The notes beneath the pieces were generated by a model. That model did not search any database. It had not been told where the DNA came from and saw only the letters and a list, made by a program, of their open reading frames with translations. From assembly GCA_963833605.1 (NCBI GenBank), contig CAWHYZ010000008.1:124001-188000 (forward strand): 64,000 bases of DNA, written 5' to 3'. The position numbers and the translations under genes are program-made. Below are positions 8,701 to 16,098 of this stretch, piece by piece. The stretch's first letter is position 1. Every line of letters begins with the position of its first letter. The stretch is from JAFAXD01 sp963833605. GTDB lineage: Bacteria; Pseudomonadota; Alphaproteobacteria; Rhizobiales; Xanthobacteraceae.

Positions 8701-11347
8701 CGCGCACGTGGGCGCGTGCCGAGATCCCGGCGTGGCGTGGTTGGATCGCGCCGAGAACGGGAAGCAGGTTCGGCAAGGCGATCGTCGACAAGACGAAGCC
8801 GGTCCAAACCAAAGCCGCATGCAGCGGTAGCGCCCAGCCAACCGCCAGCGCAACGATGCTCGCCGGCGGCGAGAGCGTCCGCCGCAGATTGTCGAGCATT
8901 TTCCAGCGACCGATCAGCGGGATTGCGCTCGTGCCTCGGGTGCCCGCGGAGGCGTGGCCGCGACCGAAAATCCAGGGGAGCAATTGCCAATCGCCACGGG
9001 CCCAGCGGTGCTGGCGCGCAGCTGCTACGTCGTAGCGTGATGGAAACTCCTCGACCACCTCGATATCGGAAGCAAGGCCAGCGCGGGCAAAGATTCCTTC
9101 GAAAAGATCATGGCTGAGAAGCGTGCTCTCGGGCGCGCGGTTGTCCAACACGGTTTCGAAAGCATCCAGATCGTAGATGCCCTTGCCGGCATACAAGCCT
9201 TCGCCCAGCAGGTCCTGGTACACATCGGATATGGCGGCGGCATAAGGATCGATGCCGCTCATGCTCGAGAAGGTGCGCTGGAATAACGACCCTTCGCGGC
9301 CTATGGGCAGCGAAGGCGTGACGCGAGGCTGCAGCACCCCATACCCATCGACGACGCATCTAGCGGCGGTGTCGATCTTGGGGCGGTTAAGCGGGTGCGC
9401 CATCTTGCCAATGAGCCGCTGGATGGCATCGCGGGGAAGCCGCGTATCCGCATCGAGCGTCACGACGTAGCGGACGTCGGACGGAACCTGGTTTAGTCGC
9501 CCGTTGACATCCAGGAACGTCGTGTCGGTTGCGCCGCGGAGCAGGCGGTTCAACTCGTGGAGCTTGCCGCGCTTGCGTTCCCAGCCGAGCCATTGTGCTT
9601 GCGTCGCGTTGAAGATCCGCCGTCGATGCAGCAATAGAAATCGGTCTCCGCCGGCAAGCGGCTCATAAAGGCGGTTGAGGCGGGCAACTCCGGCGATTGC
9701 AGCATCGAGCAGTACGTCATCTCCGTCGCGGATCTCCGTTTCGGAGTCGGTCCAATCCGTGAGCAGCGCAAAATGCAGGTCGCCGTCCGGATTTGCCAGG
9801 TGATGGATTTCCAGGCGTTCGATCTGCTCTTCGAGATCGGCCTCGCTCGTGAGAAGGGTCGGTACGGCAACGATCGTGCGAAGGTGCGACGGTACGCCGT
9901 CGCGCAACTGCAGGCTCGGCAGGATCGTGGCGCCCACCAGGCTCATAACCCAATGGTTCACGAGCGCGACCGCCGCATCGAGCGCGGGGATCAGCCCTAC
10001 AAGTGCCAGGAAGCCCAGCCACGCGCTGAGGTCGGGTTTTGCCAGCGCGCACAACGGAATGAAAAGGACGATCGCCGCGACGGCGACAACCTGGGCGATG
10101 TAGCCGCCGGCTCCGATCGTTATGGCGAAACGCCGAAGCCGGCTCCGTATCGGAGCGCGAAAGTCGACGGCCACCTCGAACGCGCGGCGGCCACCGGCGA
10201 TCAGATGATAACCGGGGTCGCGCTTGCGGGGATCATCGCCGTCGCCGCCTTGGGGTGCGGGCTGCGTTGGAGTACCGGCAGCCAGAAGCGCGGCTTGCGC
10301 GATCTCCAGCTCGGTCAGTTTCGAGCCCCGCGCGATTTCCTCGATCGCGCTGCGGTAGAGGTTGCGCGTCGGGAAATCCATGCTCGCAAAGTCGCTGCCG
10401 GCCCGCAGCAGATCATCGACAAGGCTGACCTTTTCGAACAGCTCGGTCCAGTCGACGTCGGAGATGAGGCGCATGCTCGTGATGATGTTTCGGACCGTAA
10501 CATTCGTTCCACCTTGTCGTTGGTGCTCGTCGTGCACGATCTCGTCGGCCGTGACACCCTCTGCCGCGAGCCGCTCGTACAGCCACGTCAACGCTGGCGT
10601 GACCTCGGGATCTTGATCGCGCAGCCGTTGAACGAGTTGGACTGCGAACGACTTCCCTAACGGTGCCTGCTCGTATCGCGCGAGGACGCGCGTAACCGGC
10701 TCGGCGGCGTGGCCGCTCACGCCCAGGAGCCGGTCGGCCAGGGCATCCGCCTCCTGGCGGGCATCCCGGCTCATCACAATGCGCCGAGCCGCGCGTCGCA
10801 GATTTTCTATGAGCACGATCCGCAACGTGATCGCCACTGCCCACAATTCGCCGATCGTCAACGGTTGAATGCGCTGATAGGCACGAACGAATTGGCAAAG
10901 CACCTCCGGATCGAAACGGCTGTCTGTATGGGCGACGAAGGCCCAAGCTATACCAAACACCCGCGGATATCCGGCGAAAGGCCCGACAGACAGTTTCGGT
11001 AATTTCCGATAGTAGCCAGGGGGCAAATCGTCACGAATTTCACGGATCTGATCTTCGACGAGGTGGTAATTGTCGAGCAGCCACTCGGCGGCGGGCGTGA
11101 TGGTACGGCCTTCGCCCACTGCGATGACGCGATACACTTCACGCAGAACCGCTTCGTTATCCCTCAGCCTGACAGCGAGGGATCGGCCGGTGGTCAGCCT
11201 TGCGGTGACATGCTGGGCTGCCGCAAGGCTTTCTGCATGCTGTTCGAGACGGTCGATACTGAAAAGTTCTTCGCGAATGGACTCTTCGCTATCCCACGGT
11301 GCGGCCGTCGACGCGCGCCTGAAGGCGCGAAGGATGGGAAACTTCAA
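2777..11347 (-). CDS. ndvB: Cyclic beta-1,2-glucan synthase (NdvB/ChvB type)
   Basis: This giant inner-membrane enzyme builds cyclic beta-1,2-glucan from UDP-glucose, a periplasmic osmoregulatory polymer also needed for plant interaction. The length of 2,856 residues matches the family (about 2,800-2,870). A cytoplasmic N-terminal part is followed by membrane segments near residues 405-475. A GT84 glycosyltransferase domain spans about 490-800, with the DAD metal motif at 632-634 and RQHRWARGDW near 778-787. More membrane segments follow, then tandem glycoside-phosphorylase-like modules of the GH94 type, ending with GSGDWNDG at 2532-2539, which holds the family's catalytic Asp. The start is a TTG preceded by AGGAAGG at good spacing. 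No exporter gene (ndvA/chvA) is beside it. The frame is intact throughout. Long open frames on the opposite strand are GC-driven shadows. Confidence 0.95.
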   Translation of the reverse strand: MKFPILRAFRRASTAAPWDSEESIREELFSIDRLEQHAESLAAAQHVTARLTTGRSLAVRLRDNEAVLREVYRVIAVGEGRTITPAAEWLLDNYHLVEDQIREIRDDLPPGYYRKLPKLSVGPFAGYPRVFGIAWAFVAHTDSRFDPEVLCQFVRAYQRIQPLTIGELWAVAITLRIVLIENLRRAARRIVMSRDARQEADALADRLLGVSGHAAEPVTRVLARYEQAPLGKSFAVQLVQRLRDQDPEVTPALTWLYERLAAEGVTADEIVHDEHQRQGGTNVTVRNIITSMRLISDVDWTELFEKVSLVDDLLRAGSDFASMDFPTRNLYRSAIEEIARGSKLTELEIAQAALLAAGTPTQPAPQGGDGDDPRKRDPGYHLIAGGRRAFEVAVDFRAPIRSRLRRFAITIGAGGYIAQVVAVAAIVLFIPLCALAKPDLSAWLGFLALVGLIPALDAAVALVNHWVMSLVGATILPSLQLRDGVPSHLRTIVAVPTLLTSEADLEEQIERLEIHHLANPDGDLHFALLTDWTDSETEIRDGDDVLLDAAIAGVARLNRLYEPLAGGDRFLLLHRRRIFNATQAQWLGWERKRGKLHELNRLLRGATDTTFLDVNGRLNQVPSDVRYVVTLDADTRLPRDAIQRLIGKMAHPLNRPKIDTAARCVVDGYGVLQPRVTPSLPIGREGSLFQRTFSSMSGIDPYAAAISDVYQDLLGEGLYAGKGIYDLDAFETVLDNRAPESTLLSHDLFEGIFARAGLASDIEVVEEFPSRYDVAAARQHRWARGDWQLLPWIFGRGHASAGTRGTSAIPLIGRWKMLDNLRRTLSPPASIVALAVGWALPLHAALVWTGFVLSTIALPNLLPVLGAIQPRHAGISARAHVRALGADLWLAISQTAFRTTFLAHQAWSMADAIGRTLFRLFVSHRHLLEWTTAAQAKVRPRLDLFGFYRQMSGAVVIGIATALAVWWVGSDAWVIAAPFVLLWIASPAIARWASISPRIAGRLAASDTDAKALRLIARRTWRYFETFVTAADHMLPPDNFQEDPNPVLAHRTSPTNLGLYFLSTVSACDFGWVGRTETVDRLEATIATMNSLERFHGHFYNWYDTRDLRPLDPQYVSSVDSGNLAGHLIALANACRGWIGRPMAGPEAFAGIEDALKLTRESLQSIPDDRRVQMTTRHELERALDVLAAALSQQRSPPQASAVQLAKLGTGAATVVDIARTLAGERGDDAGAEMLFWAEATQRSIESHRRDVAHGIDAVRALDQRLAALETMAQAIAEEMDFGFLFDRDRKLLSIGYLVQEGKLDPSCYDLLASEARLASFVAIAKGDLPARHWFRLGRPVTPINSGAALISWSGSMFEYLMPSLVMRAPAGSLLEQTSRLVVRRQKAYGTALGLPWGMSESAYNVRDLELTYQYSNFGVPGLGLKRGLSESAVVAPYATALATMVDPGAAMKNFARLARLGALGRYGFYEALDFTRTRLPEGKDVAVVRAFLAHHQGMTVVAIANALLDAQMRTRFHAEPIVQATELLLQERTPRDVAEVQIRAEAVKTGAAIRDLKLSTVRRLRSAQDVTPEAHLLSNGRYAVMLTAAGSGYSRWRDLAVTRWREDATRDDWGAYVYLRDVQNGEVWSAGYQPSGVEPRSYDVAFSEDRAEFVRRDGTITTTLEILVSPEDDAEVRRVTLANAGIRARDIELTSYSELVLATPAADATHPAFSKLFVQTEYLAKLGTILATRRRCSPTEPEVWAAHLAVVEGETMGEQEIETDRAHFLGRGRDVRAPIAVNDGRPLSNSVGTVLDPIFALRRRVRVPPRGTVRVAFWTVVAPSRSDVLDLIDKHHDANAFERAATLAWTQAQVQLTHLGVDADEAALFQRLAGHLLYANSSMRASSDAIRRGGGKQSGLWPQSISGDLPIVLVRIDAIEDIAMVGQLLRAHEYWRMKQLAVDLVILNDRAASYVQDLQTALETIVRSHSRPQFGGNPARGSVFMLRTALLAAETRALLPSVARVVLVGRCGSLSDQINRLAAPRRAAALPAKRTARAYASRATSATPESPPDLEFFNGLGGFAKDGREYVTILGAGQTTPAPWLNVVANSSFGFQVSVEGSGYTWSLNSRENQLTPWSNDPVTDRPGEVIYVRDEDTGELWGPTALPIRNDEAPYIARHGQGYSRFEHAERGIALDLLQYVPLDDPIKISRLMIRNTSGRARRLSVTAYAEWVLGPSRSASAPFVATEIDPKTGAMFAHNPWNTAFRTGTAFADLAGRQTSWTGDRREFLGRNGSLDVPAALAGEISLSKRVGAGLDPCCVLQTPIELPSNGSMEILFFLGETATAAEAQSLIMRYRAADLDEAFRAVAAYWDRVLSTVAVKTPDRSMDIMLNRWMLYQTLVCRVWARSAFYQASGAYGFRDQLQDGMALVFSQPATTREHILRAAARQFVEGDVQHWWVPTSGLGVRTRISDDRIWLAYAVAHYVDTTGDLDILDEKVPFLEGQALRAGEAEAYFPPMIADETATLFEHCARALDLSLDVGKHGLPLIGSGDWNDGMNRVGEGGEGESVWLGWFLHATLAAFAPLAEVRHEFTRAAKWLQHNAALKSSLERDGWDGDWYRRGFFDDGTPLGASVSDECRIDLIAQSWSVISGAAERARAVLAMSSVEEHLIRGHDGLALLFTPPFDRTPLDPGYIKGYPPGIRENGGQYTHAAAWSVIAFARLGQGDRAAALFSHINPINHASTRTGVRRYKVEPYVIAADVYSTSPHLGRGGWTWYTGAAGWMYRAGIEAILGFRLQAGFLLLDPCIPEHWPSFELVFNHGTARYQIVVENPQRVSRGVKQIELDSEMLPAGSFRISLADDGKSHGVRVVLG

Positions 11348-11556
11348 TTGCGCCTTCCTAATCCGGCAGTTCGCGTGTCTACCCCGTCTTTACGGACTAG
11401 GTCGCGAGATCGCTGGCCATGTATGGGCCAGGCTAGGTTCGTGTGCGAAGGTCCCGGAGTTGCCATCATAACAGCCCGCCTCATCAGGCCACCGAATAAA
11501 GCCACCGTGGCGAAGGGTCAGACCAGTGGCGCGCGAAGTTCGCCCGCGACTCCAAT

Positions 11557-11832
11557 TTAGCACTCTTCAAAAGCGAACTGTGGCTGCGCCGATCGCGTCG
11601 AGCAATCTATAGGACTGCCCACTCCAATAGCAATTCCACTATCGTGCTTTGCCCCTGTAGTGTCGTACACCGTGATGTACACCACGGAAAAATTCTGTTT
11701 GATCCCCAAGTCCGCTTTTAACGCTTTGACCGAGGTTTTGTGCAAACTTGCCTTCCCATCGGCCGCCGCGCCAAAATCGTTGGCTGGCAAGCATCGCTGC
11801 ACCGAACTGGAAGCTTCGCTTATAGTGCTCAT
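11557..11832 (-). CDS. Hypothetical protein
   Basis: This is a 91-residue frame. The ATG at 11832 (protein start MSTISEASSSV) is preceded by AAGAGG about five bases upstream, which supports this start over the in-frame ATG at 12000. The middle reads as alternating strands (FSVVYITVYDTTG). No family is recognised, and no signal peptide or membrane segment is seen. It lies alone upstream of the glucan synthase gene. Confidence 0.45.
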   Translation of the reverse strand: MSTISEASSSVQRCLPANDFGAAADGKASLHKTSVKALKADLGIKQNFSVVYITVYDTTGAKHDSGIAIGVGSPIDCSTRSAQPQFAFEEC

Positions 11833-12121
11833 ATACCTCTTGCGTTTGTTGATTATTGGTCTTTGCGAGCAGGGCGTTGCCGAGACTGCTAACTCACCTG
11901 GACGCGTAGGCGATGCTGGGCTTTGAGAAGGCTCGGACGCCGCACGGCGGTCGTTGACGGTGTCTGGATTTTCCTCGACTCCGTCTTGGTAAAGGCGCAT
12001 CGTATTAGCAATCGAGACGCCAACGCAAAGCGTTCGGGCTGTCGACTTAACCTTTCAACCGGAACCCTTTTGAGCGTTCCATTCCGGCGCTCCTGAAGCG
12101 CGTCGGACGAAAGGACTCAAC

Positions 12122-12316
12122 ATGCGTACGCTTGTCCAGCCGCCGCCTTCGACGCACTGCCACCTCTGCGGTGGCGAGCTGCGGCTCAAACTGATTGAGC
12201 CAGCTGACCTTGATTTGAAGAACGAGATATTCGTCTGCGCAAACTGTGGTCGTGAGCTATCGTGCATTGTGACCCGCGACAAACATGCCGGACACACGAC
12301 CGAGATGCCGCACTGA
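12122..12316 (+). CDS. Small zinc-ribbon hypothetical protein
   Basis: This 64-residue protein has a CHLCGG knuckle near residue 13 and CANCGR near residue 39, consistent with a single four-Cys zinc ribbon. Its His-rich tail (HAGHTTEMPH) may add metal ligands. Similar tiny proteins are frequent in Bradyrhizobium genomes and have no assigned role. It is convergent with soxZ, whose end lies 66 bases downstream. Confidence 0.65.
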   Translation: MRTLVQPPPSTHCHLCGGELRLKLIEPADLDLKNEIFVCANCGRELSCIVTRDKHAGHTTEMPH

Positions 12317-12381
12317 CTTCGATCACGTCGAGAAATCGAGCCTCCGACGGGAACCGCTGCCAATCAGGGGGGAGGGCGGTC

Positions 12382-12705
12382 TCATTCAACCGTAATCGTC
12401 GCGGACGCTGTTGCCGAAAATCCGTTGTCGCCTATCCACTTGAAATCCAGCGTGCCGCTCTCGGTTGCAGTCGTATAGAACGTCACGAACGGGTTGGCGG
12501 CAACCGCGGGAGAGAAATCGGCGCGGAAAATCTCCTCGCCGTTGTAGGTGCAGGTCATCAGCGTGATGATGTCGCGCGGGAGCAATCGACCGTCGTGGGA
12601 TGCTCGGAATCCGGGCTCCATCACATGCGAGATCAGCGTCTTGATCTGAATGATCTCGCCGCGCCCGGCCTGCCGCGGAACATTGACGAGCACGCGCGCC
12701 GTCAT
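12382..12705 (-). CDS. soxZ: SoxZ-type sulfur carrier subunit
   Basis: SoxZ pairs with SoxY as the periplasmic carrier on which sulfur compounds are oxidised in the Sox pathway. This 107-residue protein shows the family pattern: a strand-rich fold, the segment LISHVMEPGFR, PRDIITLMTCTYNGEEIFRA in the middle and ANPFVTFYTT after it. The start at 12705 is chosen because GGAGG lies seven bases upstream and the ATG overlaps the soxY stop as ATGA. No signal peptide is present, as usual for SoxZ, which is exported with SoxY. It is the last gene of the operon iorA-iorB-soxY-soxZ. No soxA, B, C, D or X is nearby. Confidence 0.88.
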   Translation of the reverse strand: MTARVLVNVPRQAGRGEIIQIKTLISHVMEPGFRASHDGRLLPRDIITLMTCTYNGEEIFRADFSPAVAANPFVTFYTTATESGTLDFKWIGDNGFSATASATITVE

Positions 12706-13166
12706 AGGTTGCCCTCCAGACAAGCGGCAACCGTTACAATGACGTTGACCGTATCCGACCAGAACGAGCCGTCGCTCATTTCTGCGATCGCGACCACGCG
12801 CTGTGTGTCCGCCAGACGGATGCGGACCGAGACGTCGGCTTTGCCCGCGCGCGGGCCGAGATGAATGCTGACGACGTTCGGTTGCGGATTTTTTTCGTTG
12901 AAGACGTGGATTGCCCTCACGTAGTCGCTCGCCGTCATCGGGCTTTCGACCTGGACCGACATGGGGACCGTGTTCCCATTCTCGACCAATGGCGGAATGT
13001 CGAGCTTGACCTTGCCTTTACCGATCTCGGCATTCCCGGCAACCTTGCGAATCGCCGCCTGCAGCGATTCAGGCGTCGCATCCGTCGGCGCGACGGTCAG
13101 GAACAGGGCGACGCCGGATGCACCGGCGCCGGCCAGCAACTCACGCCGTGTTGCCGTCGTGTCCAT
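12702..13166 (-). CDS. soxY: SoxY-type sulfur carrier subunit
   Basis: This SoxY-like protein of 154 residues has a Tat-type signal (TRRELLAGAGASG) and a conserved core (PLVENGNTVPMSV, then HLGPRAGKADVSVRIRLA). The start at 13166 is favoured by GGGA just upstream; an in-frame ATG at 13178 is possible. The classical SoxY tail GGCGG, whose Cys carries the substrate, is not there. The protein ends VTVAACLEGNL, so a Cys is present but in a different setting and five residues from the end. That may mean a different carrier chemistry. It sits 52 bases after a molybdenum hydroxylase gene rather than in a Sox cluster, so thiosulfate oxidation should not be assumed. Confidence 0.85.
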   Translation of the reverse strand: MDTTATRRELLAGAGASGVALFLTVAPTDATPESLQAAIRKVAGNAEIGKGKVKLDIPPLVENGNTVPMSVQVESPMTASDYVRAIHVFNEKNPQPNVVSIHLGPRAGKADVSVRIRLADTQRVVAIAEMSDGSFWSDTVNVIVTVAACLEGNL

Positions 13167-13218
13167 CGTCCCGTTCATCAAACGCGGGAGCAGCGCGCCT
13201 TGCCCTCCCGCTGTCCTG

Positions 13219-15394
13219 TCACGCCGAGCGCAGATCGTGCTTACTGAGCGGGAACGAGCGGATACGCTTGCCCGTCGCCGCAAAAATGGCGTTCAGCACG
13301 GCCGGAGCCGCAACGAAGATCGTTGGTTCGCCAACGCCACCCCAGAAGTCGCCGGACGGCATGATAATCGCCTCGACAACCGGCATTTCATCAATGCGCA
13401 TGACATTGTAGGTGTCGAAGTTCTCCTGCTCGATGCGGCCGTTTTTGACGGTGCACTCCTGATAGAGCAGCGCCGACAGCCCGTAAACGAACGAGCCCTG
13501 GATCTGAGCCTCAATCTGCTGCGGGTTGACCGCATTGCCGCAGTTGGTGGCGGCGACGATGCGATGGATCTTCAGGTCGCCCTTGGGACTGACGGAGATT
13601 TCCGCTGCCGCCGCCACGTAGCTGCCGTAGCCCATGTGCTGCGCGAGACCGCGGAAGCGGCCGCTTGGTGCGGGTTTGCCCCAGCCGATCCTTTCGGCGA
13701 CGGCATTGAGCACACCGAGGTGTTTGGGTTGGCTCGCCATCAGCTTGCGTCGGAATTCGAGCGGGTCTTGGCCAGCTGCGTGTGCAAGCTCATCCATGAA
13801 ACATTCAAGGTAGATGGCGTTCTGGTTGTTGTTCACCCCACGCCAGAAGCCGGGCGTGATGTGCGTATTGCGCATCGCATGGTCGATGAGCAGGTTCGGG
13901 ATCGTGTAGCCAAACACGCCTTCGGTCCCGGACGGATTGAGCCCCTGGAACACGAACGGATCCATGCCGTCCTTCAGCAACTGCGGCAGCAGGTTCGCCA
14001 CAATCGATTGGCCGGAAATCCGCATATGCAATGCGGTCAGGTTACCCTGTGCGTCGAACCCGCCAGTCAACTTGCACTGCGTGACGGGATGGTAACGCCC
14101 GTGCGTCATGTCCTCTTCGCGCGACCAGATCAGCTTGATCGGCGTCCCGGGCATCTGCTTGGCGATCAGGACCGCCTGCTGGACAAAATCGTGCGACGAA
14201 GCGCGGCGGCCGAACCCGCCGCCGAGATGCATCCGATTGAACGTCGCATTTGCCGACGGGCAGCCCCGCCGCCGCTGCTGCGACGGCGAGTGCGGTCTCG
14301 GCGTTCTGGGTCGGCGCCCACACCTGGCACCCGTCCGCGGTCCACAAAGCCGTCGTGTTCATCGGCTCCATGGGTGCGTGGTTCTGGTAGGGATAATCGT
14401 AGACGGCTTCGACCTTCTTGGCGGCGGACGCGAGCGCCGCCTTGGCATCGCCTTGCTTGTTGCCGACATACGCCTCTTGCGCGTCGAGCCCTTCCTTCAG
14501 CCTCGCGGCGATCGTTGCGCTCGATACCTTGGCGTTTTCGCCTTCATCCCAAACCACTGGGAGGGCATCGAGTGCGGTCTTGGCGTGCCACCAGGTGTCG
14601 GCAATGACCGCCACCGCGTCATCGCCGACCGGAACGATTTTCTTGACGCCCTTCAGGCTTTCGACCTTTGCGGCGTCGAAACTCTTCAACTTCCCGCCGA
14701 TCACCGGGCACGCCTTGATCGCCGCATTGAGCAGGCCGGGCAGTTTTGTGTCGATGGCATAGACCTGCTTGCCGGTGATCTTGTCCGGCGTATCGAGTCG
14801 TTTCACAGGCTTGCCGGCGATCTTCCAATCCTTTGGATCCTTGAGCGGCGGATCCTTCGGTACCTCGAGCTTGCCGGCGGCGTCTGCGACCTTGCCATAG
14901 GTCGTCGTGCGGCCGGACGGCTTGTGCATGATCACGCTGTTCGCGGCGACGCACTCGGCGGCCGGCACCTTCCATTCATTGGCGGCGGCCTGGGTGAGCA
15001 TCATGCGCGCGGCGGCGCCGCCCTCGCGGACATATTTCTGTGATTGGCGGATGCCCTGGCTGCCGGCGGTCTGATAGTTCTGCCAGATGCGATTGCGCGC
15101 GACATTGCGGCCGGGGCTTGGATATTCCCACGTCACCTTCGACCAGTCGCAGTCGAGCTCTTCGGCCACCAGCTGCGCCAGGCCGGTGAGGGTCCCCTGA
15201 CCCATATCGACGCGGGCGATGCGGATAATCACGGTATCATCAGGTTGCACCACCACCCAGGCGTTGACCTCGGGCGGCAAGGCGGTCTGTGCGGCCGCGT
15301 CGTCACCGAACGGAAGGTGCAGGCCAAGGGAGAGGCCGGCGGCGGCCGAGCTGACCAGGAACGTACGGCGATCGATCTGCGGTATGTAATTCAT
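13219..15394 (-). CDS. iorB: Isoquinoline 1-oxidoreductase-type molybdenum hydroxylase, large subunit (frameshifted)
   Basis: This is the large, molybdopterin-binding subunit of a two-subunit xanthine-oxidase-family hydroxylase of the IorAB kind, which adds oxygen from water to N-heterocycles or aldehydes. The start at 15394 follows GGAGG and encodes a Tat signal (DRRTFLVSSAAAGLSLG). Family features include RVDMGQGTLTGLAQLVAEEL and then LGGGFGRRASSHDFVQQA for cofactor binding. The reading frame changes between GKCDV and HLGGGFGRR near 14237. Removing one A from the coding-strand CAAT restores a continuous protein of about 724 residues, the usual length. Whether this is a sequencing error or a real lesion cannot be told here. 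It lies 11 bases after iorA. Confidence 0.85.
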
Positions 15395-15405
15395 GATTGC
15401 CTCCA

Positions 15406-15858
15406 TCACGCCTTCGCAGCAGCCGCGTGGATGCCCGCGCGCACCCGCTGATAGGTGCCGCAGCGGCAGATATTGGTGACGGCGGCGTCGATGTCGGCGT
15501 CGGTCGGTTTTGGCTTTTCCTTCAGCAGCGCCGCCACGGCCATCATCATGCCGCTCTGGCAATACCCGCATTGCGGCACGTCGAGATCGAGCCAAGCCTG
15601 CTGCACCGGGTGCAACTTGCCATTTTGGGCGAGGCCTTCGATGGTGGTGATCTTCTTGCCGACGGCTTCGCTCGCCGGGAACGAGCAGGACCGCACCGAC
15701 GTACCGTCGATATCCACCGTGCAGGCGCCGCATTGCGCGATGCCGCAACCATATTTGGTGCCGGTCAGGCCGACGTTTTCCCGGATCGCCCACAGCAGCG
15801 GCGTATCGGGTTCGACATCGACCTCATAAGACTGTCCATTGACGGTGAGGCGAATCAT
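15406..15858 (-). CDS. iorA: [2Fe-2S] subunit of IorAB-type molybdenum hydroxylase
   Basis: This 150-residue electron-transfer subunit carries two iron-sulfur clusters. The plant-ferredoxin-like site uses C38, C43, C46 and C58 (GCGIAQCGACTVD), and the second domain uses C97, C100, C131 and C133 (CGYCQSGM, then CRCGTY). It passes electrons from the molybdenum site in IorB to an external acceptor. IorAB-type enzymes lack a FAD subunit and none is found here, which agrees. The length is typical. It is the first gene of the operon with iorB, soxY and soxZ; the 240 bases upstream contain no gene and should hold the promoter. Confidence 0.92.
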   Translation of the reverse strand: MIRLTVNGQSYEVDVEPDTPLLWAIRENVGLTGTKYGCGIAQCGACTVDIDGTSVRSCSFPASEAVGKKITTIEGLAQNGKLHPVQQAWLDLDVPQCGYCQSGMMMAVAALLKEKPKPTDADIDAAVTNICRCGTYQRVRAGIHAAAAKA

Positions 15859-16098
15859 GACTTGCTCCCTGGCAGAACCGGCGTTTGTTATTGAAGGCGG
15901 ACCAAGCGACCCTCGGGTCGGTTCAATCGAGTGTTAGTAATCCAAACCCGGCCGTTGCGCCAGGGGTGCGATCAGCCATCCGCTGGGTGAGGCACCTGCC
16001 AGCCGGATGATCGCGGCCGCGAGCGCGTCAGGCTTTTCGTTGCGGCATGTTCGGACCGGGCAGCGGTACGATCTGGCGCCTGCTTAGTGAGACACCGA

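Noticed and set aside
7349..8830. A 493-residue plus-strand open frame inside the glucan synthase gene
   Set aside because: The minus strand encodes continuous, recognisable glucan-synthase sequence; the plus frame has no family features and reflects high GC at third positions.
12382..13166. A thiosulfate-oxidising Sox system
   Set aside because: Only carrier subunits are present, and the SoxY tail lacks GGCGG. No soxA, B, C, D or X gene is in the window.
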